Positions 38,001 through 44,530 of a stretch of 51,725 bases of DNA are shown in pieces. The stretch spans positions 1 to 51,725 of the forward strand of contig JAKLKQ010000006.1 in the NCBI GenBank assembly GCA_023150555.1, in the 5' to 3' direction. A program made the translations under genes and the position numbers. Under the pieces are notes generated by a model. It made no database searches, had not been told where the DNA came from, and saw only the letters and a list, made by a program, of their open reading frames with translations. The stretch comes from Planctomycetota bacterium. GTDB lineage: Bacteria; Planctomycetota; SZUA-567; H5-PLA8. How positions within the stretch are numbered: position 1 is the first letter of the stretch; each line of letters begins with the position of its first letter.

Positions 38001-40525
38001 TGGGCTGCACGCTGGGGATGCTCGCCAACGGCGTCACCAGCGGCTCCGCCGGCGTGGCCGTCGCCGCGGCCGTCCTGGGCGGAATCCTGCAAGCGATCAA
38101 CTGGGACGCAACGGCGCAGTTCGCGCGTGCCATCGGCCTCAGCGTCGTCGGCGCGCTCGCGACGGTCTTCATCGTGGGTATCTTCGTGACCTTCTTCACC
38201 CTCGGCAGCACGAGCAGGTTTAAAACTCAAGTTGTAGGCAGGGCGGATGCGAAGGCTCCGGCTGAAGCATTTGACGAGGAGGTCGCAGCTCGCGGTCAAC
38301 CAGTCGCGACGCCTGGGCCCGAGATGGGGCACAAGACGGAATCTGGTGCGACGACCAAGCCGATGCCAACAGTAGTTGACCCCTACCATACGGAGGAGCC
38401 GTCTTCCATCGTTTCGCCCAGCGAACAGATCTTCCCGCGGCTGCGTTACGACTTCCACGAGACGATGCTCTTCGAGCCGCAACTCGTCTGCGACGAGCAG
38501 GGCAAGGCCTCGATCGAGTTTCCCGTCGCCGACTCGCTAACGACCTGGAGCGTACAGGCCGACGGCATCGGCATGGGCGGTGGCACCGGGTTCGGCACTG
38601 CGAAGGTGGTGGTGACGCAGCCTTTCAGCATCGACGCCACGCTGCCCAGCGACGTCACCGCCGGAGACCGCCTGCGGGTGCCCGCCGTGGTGCAGAACTT
38701 CACCGACAAGCCGCACGACGCGCACATCACCTTCGAAGCGGAAGGCGATGGCGTGAAGATCGAAGGCCCCGCCACGCAGAGCGTATCCGTGCCCGCCAAG
38801 GGCGTCGCGTCCGTCGAGTTCGCGGTCTTCTTCGAACGCGCCGGCGCGGCCACGCTGCGCCTTACCGCGCGCGCCGCCGACCAAGCCGACGCGGCCGAAC
38901 GCCTGCTGCCCGTGCGCCCGGCCGGCGAACCCGTCGGTTTCGCGGCGGGCGGCGTCTTCGCCGGCACCGGCGAGCTGCTGGTCGCCGCGCCCGAGTACGC
39001 CTATCCGGATTCGCTGGGCGCCACGCTGAGCATCCACCGCGGCCCGCTGACGCAGATGGTCGACGGCCTGGAAGGCATGCTGCGGGAGCCGCACGGCTGC
39101 TTCGAGCAGACCAGCAGCACCAACTACCCCAACATCATGATCCTGCGCTACCTGAAGACGCGCGGCTTTCAGGACGCCGCGCTGGAACGGCGCGCCCGTG
39201 ATTACCTCGCGCGCGGCTACCAGCGCCTGCTGGGCTTCGAGGTCGGCGGCGGCGGCTTCTCGCTGTACGGCCGGTCGCCCGCCAGCCCGTGGCTGACCGC
39301 CTACGGCCTGATGCAGTTCCGCGACCTCAACGCGGTGCAGCCCGTGGACCCGCAGTTGCTGGCGCGAACGCGCGACTGGCTGCTGCGGCAGCGCGGTGCC
39401 GACGGCCGCTTCACGCTCGACCGCCCGGTCCACGCCGAACTCTGGGCCAACGGCGCGAACGCCAGCGATGTGCGCGACCTGCCCAGCACCGCCTACGCCG
39501 TGCTCGCCCTGGGCGCCGACGCGCCGCAGGAGAGCGTGCAGTTCGTCGCGCGCAACGCCCGCGCCGCCGAACGCGACGCGTACCTGTGCGCCCTCTGCGT
39601 GTTGGCGCTGCAGCCGCACGACGCGGCCGCTGCCACCGCGCTTGCCGAGAAACTCCGCGCGCTGGCAAAGACGGAAAAAGTGGGCGAGCAGGAGCACGTC
39701 TCCCTGCCCGCGCAGCAGACGCTCAGCTGGGGCTACGGAAGCGCCGCCACCACCGAGGCCACCGCGCTGGGCGTGCTGGCGCTGCTGAAGACCGGCACGG
39801 ACGCCGATCTTGCCGCCAAGCTGCTCAACCATCTGCAGCGTTCGGCTTCGTCCGGCGGCGCGTGGGGCAGCACGCACGCGACAGTGCTCGCGCTGAAGGC
39901 CCTTGAGCAGTCCTCGTCGATCCAGGCTCCCGCCGCCGGCGCGCGCGTGGTCGTGGAACTCGACGGCCAGCCGCTGCCGGCGCTGGAGCTCCCGGAGCAG
40001 GAGAGCGCCGAAGCACCCAGCGCGCGGCTGAAGCTCAAGCCCGGCGCCAACCGCCTGCTTGTTAAGGTGGCCGGCGGCCCGGTTACGCTGCGCGTCGACG
40101 GGCGCGCCTTCGTCCCGTTGAAGGCCGACGCGCCGGATCCGGCCGCCGAACTGTGGACGCACGTCGTCTACGACCGCACCAAGCTCGCCCGGGGCGAGAC
40201 CGTGCGCGGCACGCTGGTGCTAAAGCCCAAGACGCGCAAGGCGGAAGTGCCTATGGCCGAATGGGGCGTGCCGGCGGGCTTCGCGCCGGTCGCCGAGGAC
40301 CTCGACGCGCTGGTCAAGAAGGGCGAGCTGGCGCGCTGGGAACGCAGCGGCCGCACGGTGCGGCTGTACCTGCCCGACCTCGAGGCCGGCAAGGTCGTGC
40401 GGCTGCCCGTGCGCTTCCGCGCCGACGCGCGCGGCACGCTGCAGGCCGCGCCGGGCCGCGTGTACGAGTACTACCGCCGCGACGAGTCCGTCGCGCTGCC
40501 GCCGGTAACGTTCGAAGTCGAGTGA
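35087..40525 (+). CDS. Anti-sigma-like/alpha-2-macroglobulin fusion with internal membrane block
   Basis: 1812 residues. 1-110: acidic N-terminus with RMLAFRLGAIDDPEEEQLIR and RLESDPDWQRADREAAAMLK, like zinc-less anti-sigma domains. About 114-140: a membrane helix (TPRLAAAIFLCCALPVLWAA). About 150-850: macroglobulin-type beta domains (KPKYRPGETARLDFHVTDAA is an MG motif). About 866-1040: a block of five or six membrane helices. About 1100 on: the bait-to-TED half, with FHETMLFEPQLVCDEQGKAS, thioester motif C1338-F-E-Q1341 in EPHGCFEQTSSTNYPN, GGFSLYGRSPASPWLTAYGL, and a C-terminal receptor-like domain. Bacterial alpha-2-macroglobulins trap proteases by the thioester. Joined to an anti-sigma domain, this one could report protease attack to the sigma factor. 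ATGA coupling. The fold roles are well supported; the signalling is inferred. Confidence 0.88.
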   Translation: MITDDPNATPPLPVQPDDPDAQRRERMLAFRLGAIDDPEEEQLIRGRLESDPDWQRADREAAAMLKGLAEDGQESSPVPADLGLRTVRRLAAPEAKPKPEAKPDAAALPAKPAPRFFFTPRLAAAIFLCCALPVLWAAMHGFGALEGEPALRWQPESALAAGGSFVPDVEVRDSVTGEARDGVRLAGFLEPLDTPADLRQPLALGERTTGAAGRPDGEPWKVPGDLQPGKYRLRIDALDGGSVTDSVAHDVSIARADRLALAPDRPQARPGETLRARVLVVEGAAQRPAAHREVVLELVDPAGNRLLRQTRRTSVYGLAWAEFPIDAEAPEGGYILRAQAGELHAQRAVPVLQYRLPPFRVEVEPEQPWFRERFPIKGAVTVRTFDGEPVGGAKGVLRVTSLDGTVLQTINLRLDAQGRAPFTARPPQDGEGGPAVRPLRLEAEVSDPAERSATGEKIVNISRNLLVVNAIPEAGDLVQGVPNRVYVVVRTPDGQPVRATLRVAPSEAISSERTDYETDAAGVAELELKNPRAPAETLAMFARPVGGDAKSGTGELYFSLPVRSDLPVKSGDTRPSGKLLLRCEQAVVQAGGKIKFSLRSWYDVGAVTVQLRADGRNLAAATVQLERGRAAGELTVPENASGLLSVEARMPYYRYEWLDRRVVAVAGNAALKVAASAAKPKYRPGETARLDFHVTDAAGQGVPAAVSVVALDESLLAIAGPHLGLAQALQAAGVEVFRTPGVPLDLAGFAVAAGSSPAARAAAGAAQPRTVEGARTYLAALANSGKLELARARRIEELFLRPVSGPGLQERAALVEVLKNEGLWDELRGLEGLDSVPARTATVDHGPELLARATQVQRVARQRTAEWGFAAAIAGLALLGLLFFFNVGTSNRRGALQAAQTAVPVFTIGLAFAGFAALALLGQPYPVVLPSALIVTLIGSHALLLWRTGQLREEGGGGALFVVTTLVDGVLLGCTLGMLANGVTSGSAGVAVAAAVLGGILQAINWDATAQFARAIGLSVVGALATVFIVGIFVTFFTLGSTSRFKTQVVGRADAKAPAEAFDEEVAARGQPVATPGPEMGHKTESGATTKPMPTVVDPYHTEEPSSIVSPSEQIFPRLRYDFHETMLFEPQLVCDEQGKASIEFPVADSLTTWSVQADGIGMGGGTGFGTAKVVVTQPFSIDATLPSDVTAGDRLRVPAVVQNFTDKPHDAHITFEAEGDGVKIEGPATQSVSVPAKGVASVEFAVFFERAGAATLRLTARAADQADAAERLLPVRPAGEPVGFAAGGVFAGTGELLVAAPEYAYPDSLGATLSIHRGPLTQMVDGLEGMLREPHGCFEQTSSTNYPNIMILRYLKTRGFQDAALERRARDYLARGYQRLLGFEVGGGGFSLYGRSPASPWLTAYGLMQFRDLNAVQPVDPQLLARTRDWLLRQRGADGRFTLDRPVHAELWANGANASDVRDLPSTAYAVLALGADAPQESVQFVARNARAAERDAYLCALCVLALQPHDAAAATALAEKLRALAKTEKVGEQEHVSLPAQQTLSWGYGSAATTEATALGVLALLKTGTDADLAAKLLNHLQRSASSGGAWGSTHATVLALKALEQSSSIQAPAAGARVVVELDGQPLPALELPEQESAEAPSARLKLKPGANRLLVKVAGGPVTLRVDGRAFVPLKADAPDPAAELWTHVVYDRTKLARGETVRGTLVLKPKTRKAEVPMAEWGVPAGFAPVAEDLDALVKKGELARWERSGRTVRLYLPDLEAGKVVRLPVRFRADARGTLQAAPGRVYEYYRRDESVALPPVTFEVE

Positions 40526-40532
40526 GCCGGAT

Positions 40533-40577
40533 GAAAATAGAACGCCCAGCCGCCGCCATCCAAGCCACGGCCGGGCG
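40533..40577 (-). terminator. Rho-independent terminator of the glutathione peroxidase gene
   Basis: On the minus strand: arm CGCCCGGCCG, a 15-base loop, arm CGGCTGGGCG, then TTCTATTTTC. It lies 16 bp after the peroxidase stop codon and just past the end of the convergent macroglobulin gene, so it may serve both. Confidence 0.65.
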
Positions 40578-40592
40578 CGGTTCGCGCAGGGT

Positions 40593-41192
40593 CTACTCGG
40601 CCTTCAGGGCTTCTTCGATCGCCTTGGTCAGGTTCTCCGCGTCGGGCTTGACGCCGGAGGCGTAGCGTTCGATCACCGCACCGTTCTTGCCGATCAGGAA
40701 CTTCTCGAAATTCCATTTGATCTTGCCCGGCTTGGAGCTGGTCTCGGTGAGGTACTTGTACAGGGGCGCGCATTCGTCACCCTGTACGTGGACCTTCGAC
40801 ATCAGCGGAAAGGTTACGTCGAACTTCTTGGTGCAGAATTCCTTGATCTGCGCGTCGGTGCCGGGCTCCTGAGCGCCGAAGTCGTTGCACGGGATGCCGA
40901 CGACGACCAGGCCCTGGTCCTTGTACTTCCGGTAGACCGCCTCGAGCTGCGTGTACTGAGGCGTGTAGCCGCAGCGGCTGGCGACGTTCACCAGCAGCAC
41001 GACTTTGCCCTTGTAGCCGGCCAGCTTCTGATCCGTGCCGTCGTTGGCCTTCAGTGTGAATTCGTGCACCGATTTCGCCACCGCCTGCTCCTCCTTCTTC
41101 CCGGGCTCTTCGGCCGTCTTGCCTTCCTCCGCCCGCGCGCCCGCCGTCCAGGCCAGGACCGCCGCCAGGCATGCCGCCGTGCCGATCCGCAT
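40593..41192 (-). CDS. Exported glutathione peroxidase family protein
   Basis: 199 residues; MRIGTAACLAAVLAWTAGARA is a signal peptide, so the enzyme would work in the periplasm. The peroxidatic Cys is C74 in VNVASRCGYTPQY (Cys type, not selenocysteine); the Gln partner is in GIPCNDFGAQEPG and the Trp in KWNFEKFLIG. A Cys in KEFCTKKFDV is in the place of the resolving Cys of thioredoxin-dependent members. It reduces hydroperoxides, more likely with thioredoxin than glutathione. Divergent from the kinase gene. Confidence 0.9.
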   Translation of the reverse strand: MRIGTAACLAAVLAWTAGARAEEGKTAEEPGKKEEQAVAKSVHEFTLKANDGTDQKLAGYKGKVVLLVNVASRCGYTPQYTQLEAVYRKYKDQGLVVVGIPCNDFGAQEPGTDAQIKEFCTKKFDVTFPLMSKVHVQGDECAPLYKYLTETSSKPGKIKWNFEKFLIGKNGAVIERYASGVKPDAENLTKAIEEALKAE

Positions 41193-41336
41193 CGTCTATC
41201 CTTTCCGCGCGCTGCCGCGCCTTGCGTTTCTGCTGGGGAACCTGGCCGATTCTACCGCCTGGCCACAAGGCGCAAAGGCGCTTTCTTTTCGATACCGCTC
41301 TACTCAGAATAGGCGCGGCCGAAGCGGAGCTCCGCC

Positions 41337-43184
41337 ATGCCCGAAACCGACAGACCCGTTCCATCCGGCGATTCGCACGAGCCGACCGTCCAGCGCTGCT
41401 TCATCGACCGGCTTCCGGTCGAGGACGGCAAGACCTACGTCCCCGGCACTCGAATCCTGATCGAGCGCGTTATCTCGGTGCGCCCGCTGGGCGCGGTGAT
41501 CCAAGCCTTCCACACGGGCCTCGATGCACCCGTGACGCTGCGCGTGATGAATCCCACCATCCGCGACCGCCTGACCGATGCGCACGCCTTCTACCGCTGG
41601 GTGCGCAAGATGGCGCGCGTGCGCCATCCCACCATGGCCGCGATCTACGACCTGGGCCACTACGACGGCTATCCGTACCTCGTCATCGGCCCTGTCGAAG
41701 GCGTGCCGCTGTGCGAGCGCACCAAGGAACGCCCCTTCACGCAGGCCGAAGCCGTCAACCTGCTGGCGCCGGTTGCCGACGGGCTGGCCGCCTACTGGCG
41801 CCAGGGCCTGCTGCACCGCGGCGTCTCGCCGCGGCGCATCGTGATCGCGCCCGACGGCGTCCCCGTACTGGACCTGGTGGTTCTGCCCACGGACAGCCCC
41901 GACGACTTCGTGCTCGACGCGCATGCGCCGTTCATGGCCGGGTTCTGGTCGCCGGAAGAACTGGAACACCGCCGCGACCTGGACGCGCGCAGCGACATGT
42001 TCAGCTTCGGCGCGTCGCTATACTTCGCGGTCACCGGTACCACACCGTGGGGCGAGGGCACCCCCGCAGAACTCTTCGATCGCACGCTGAAGCAGGACGC
42101 GCGCGACGTGCGCAAGCATTGCGGCGAGATCCATCCCGACCTGTGTTCGTTCGTCGGGCGCTGCCTGAAGCGCGATCCGGCGAAGCGCTTCGAGTCGCCC
42201 AAGGAGTTCCTCGACGCCGTGCGCCGCCTGCAGGTTACCGTCGCAGGCGAAGCGCCCGGGGTCGGCACCAGCGGCCTGCGCCGCGCCGTCCGCCCCAAGC
42301 CCGGCACGCGCACGATCTATTCGGCCGGCGACGTGCTCGGCAACTGCCTGCTCAAGCAGGAAGTCGGCTCGGGCGCCTTCGGCATCGTCTACCGCGCGCG
42401 GCACCGCGTGCTGGACATCGCCGTGGCGGTGAAGCTGCTGCCGCTGGACGTCGCCGAGCAGGACCCGCAGTTCGTGCCGATGTTCCTGCGCGAAGCCCGC
42501 ACCGCGGCGCGCATCCGCCACCCGAACGTGATCGCGATCTTCGAGGCCGGCGAGCAGAGCGGGCAGCACTACCTGGTCATGGAGTACGCCCCCAACGGCA
42601 GCGTGCTAGATCTGCTCAACGAGCGTGGCGGAAAACTGAAGCCGCGCGAAGCGCTGCCGATCCTGCTGGCGGCGGCGCGCGGGCTGGCCGCCGCGGAGCA
42701 ACTGCGCATCGTTCACCGCGACATCAAGCCCGAGAACATGATGTTCGGCTCCGATAACGTGCTGAAGATCGCCGACCTGGGCCTGGCCAAGCGCCTGCCC
42801 GGCGAAGGCGACGCCGGCACGATGCTCGCCGGCGCCAAGCGCGATCAGCTCACCGAGGACCCCACGAAGGTCATCGGCACGCCCGCGTACATGGCCCCGG
42901 AAGTGGCGCTCGATCCCGCGCAGGTCGACGGGCGAGCCGACCAGTATTCGCTGGGCGTCACCGCGTTCCAGGTGCTCACCGGCGTGCTTCCGTTCGAAGG
43001 CAAGACGTCGCTCGAGACGATCATGAAGCACGTCAAGGACCCGGTGCCCGACCCGCTGGAACGTGAACCCGGCATCCCGCGGCCGCTGGGGCAGATCGTC
43101 ACCCGATTGATGGAAAAGAATCCCGCCGACCGTTACGAGTCCGCCTCGAAGCTGGTCGAGGCGCTGGAACGCATCAGCGCCTGA
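41337..43184 (+). CDS. Tandem pseudokinase-Ser/Thr protein kinase
   Basis: 615 residues with two kinase folds and no membrane helix. Residues 40-305 are kinase-like but lack the active-site residues: LRVMN replaces the VAxK lysine segment, HRGVSPRRI (160-168) replaces HRD, and DLVVLPTD replaces DFG, while FWSPEEL and SDMFSFGASLYFAVTG keep the C-lobe. Residues 338-615 are an active kinase: GSGAFGIVY, VAVK366LL, HRD462IKPEN, D480LG, GTPAYMAPE and DQYSLGVTAFQVLTG. DLG in place of DFG is common in planctomycete kinases. The layout, a regulatory pseudokinase before a catalytic kinase, parallels eukaryotic JAKs by analogy only. Targets unknown. Confidence 0.88.
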   Translation: MPETDRPVPSGDSHEPTVQRCFIDRLPVEDGKTYVPGTRILIERVISVRPLGAVIQAFHTGLDAPVTLRVMNPTIRDRLTDAHAFYRWVRKMARVRHPTMAAIYDLGHYDGYPYLVIGPVEGVPLCERTKERPFTQAEAVNLLAPVADGLAAYWRQGLLHRGVSPRRIVIAPDGVPVLDLVVLPTDSPDDFVLDAHAPFMAGFWSPEELEHRRDLDARSDMFSFGASLYFAVTGTTPWGEGTPAELFDRTLKQDARDVRKHCGEIHPDLCSFVGRCLKRDPAKRFESPKEFLDAVRRLQVTVAGEAPGVGTSGLRRAVRPKPGTRTIYSAGDVLGNCLLKQEVGSGAFGIVYRARHRVLDIAVAVKLLPLDVAEQDPQFVPMFLREARTAARIRHPNVIAIFEAGEQSGQHYLVMEYAPNGSVLDLLNERGGKLKPREALPILLAAARGLAAAEQLRIVHRDIKPENMMFGSDNVLKIADLGLAKRLPGEGDAGTMLAGAKRDQLTEDPTKVIGTPAYMAPEVALDPAQVDGRADQYSLGVTAFQVLTGVLPFEGKTSLETIMKHVKDPVPDPLEREPGIPRPLGQIVTRLMEKNPADRYESASKLVEALERISA

Positions 43185-43188
43185 AGAT

Positions 43189-44526
43189 CTAGTCTCTCAG
43201 AGGCGTCACGGCGTCGCCGTCGCGCATGGTGGCGTCGGGCGCGGCGATCACGCGCTCGGACTCGCTCAAACCTTCCACGATCTCCAGCTCAAGGTCGCTG
43301 CGCAGGCCCACGCTCACCGCCTGCTTTTTCAGCACGCCGCCGACGGCCTTGAAGACGTGGTACGTCCCGTCGGGCGCCTGAAGCACCGCCGCGCGCGGCA
43401 CGCACAGCGCGCCGTCCTTGCTGCCGGTCAGGAAACGCGCCTGCAGGCGGTAGCCGGCGCCCAGCCCTTCGCGCTTTTCTTCCAGCGCCACGCGCACGAT
43501 CACGCGCTGCTGCTCGACGCCCAGCGACGAGAGCTTCGTGAAGCCTGCCGGTTCGATGCGCTTCACCGTGCCGCGCAGCATCGGCAGGCCGCTGGCGGGT
43601 TCCAGTTCGACGGCCGTGCCGGGCGCAAGGCGCAGCGCGTCCTGCGTCAGGACCTCGGCCTCGACTTCCAGCTCCGCGAGGTCGCCGATCTCGAGCAGCG
43701 GTTCGCCGGCGCGGAAGTACCCGTCGCCGCGCGTGAAGCGTTCCAGCACCACGCCGTCGATGGGCGCGCGCAGGGCGGCCAGCGCGAGGGTGTGCTCGGC
43801 GCGCGCGAGCTGCGAGCGGGCCTGCGCGAGCTTGTGCTCCAGCACGCCGCGTTCGAGGTCTTTGCGCCCCAGCCAGTTCTCGATGTAGCGCGGACCCAGT
43901 TGGATGCTGGTGTAGATGAAGTTGGTGGCCTCGCGGTAGAACTCCTGCTTGCGCAACTCGATCAGCGCGGTGTCGGCCTCCAGCCGCGCGTCGTCGACGT
44001 CCGACTGCGTGACGGCGTCGACCTTCAGCGCCTCGACCATGCGCTTGGCCTCGGTCTCGGCGCGTTCGGTGCGCTTGCGCTCGGCCTCGACCTGCTCGTT
44101 GGCGGCCTTCAGCGTCTGCTCGCCGGCCTTGATCGTGTTGCCGACGTCGGCGAGCGCGGTCTTCTCGAGGCTGTTGTCGTTCTTGACAGTGATCTCGCCT
44201 TCCAGCTCCGCGACGCGGGCCTTGGCCTCCTTCACGGCTTCCTGCAGCGGCTCGAGGTCGAACGCGGCTAGCGCCTGATCCTTCTTCACCGCGTCGCCGG
44301 GCTCCAGCGCAATGCGTGCGATGCGCCCGTCCACCGGCATGGCGATGGTCCACGTCTGCGCCAGACGTGTCTTGGCCGGCTCGGTGAAGGATTCGCGGAT
44401 CATGCCACGCCGCGGGGCGACCGTGCGCGCCTCCTTCGCCCCGCTGCCGCAGCCGGGCGCGGCCAACAGCATCGCGACGGCCGACAACACTACCGCTTTG
44501 CGTGCGACTGTCGCGGCGTTTCGCAT
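43189..44526 (-). CDS. HlyD/MacA-type periplasmic adaptor lipoprotein
   Basis: 445 residues. MRNAATVARKAVVLSAVAML followed by LAAPGC is a lipoprotein signal with Cys as the acylated residue. Next come a biotinyl-lipoyl-like half (IARIALEPGDAVKKDQALAA), a long coiled coil (about 85-230: EAVKEAKARVAELEGEITVK; ANEQVEAERKRTERAETEAK), the second lipoyl half (APIDGVVLERFTRGDGYFRA) and beta-barrel segments (VILRVALEEKREG-like). It should bridge the permease to an outer-membrane partner or to a periplasmic substrate. It starts 4 bp after the permease stop codon, and is the third gene of the ABC operon. Confidence 0.88.
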   Translation of the reverse strand: MRNAATVARKAVVLSAVAMLLAAPGCGSGAKEARTVAPRRGMIRESFTEPAKTRLAQTWTIAMPVDGRIARIALEPGDAVKKDQALAAFDLEPLQEAVKEAKARVAELEGEITVKNDNSLEKTALADVGNTIKAGEQTLKAANEQVEAERKRTERAETEAKRMVEALKVDAVTQSDVDDARLEADTALIELRKQEFYREATNFIYTSIQLGPRYIENWLGRKDLERGVLEHKLAQARSQLARAEHTLALAALRAPIDGVVLERFTRGDGYFRAGEPLLEIGDLAELEVEAEVLTQDALRLAPGTAVELEPASGLPMLRGTVKRIEPAGFTKLSSLGVEQQRVIVRVALEEKREGLGAGYRLQARFLTGSKDGALCVPRAAVLQAPDGTYHVFKAVGGVLKKQAVSVGLRSDLELEIVEGLSESERVIAAPDATMRDGDAVTPLRD

Positions 44527-44530
44527 GCGG

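Noticed and set aside
35354..38482. A 1042-codon open frame on the minus strand
   Set aside because: It lies wholly opposite the macroglobulin gene, is rich in Gly, Arg, Ala and Gln as antisense frames in GC-rich DNA are, and shows no domain.
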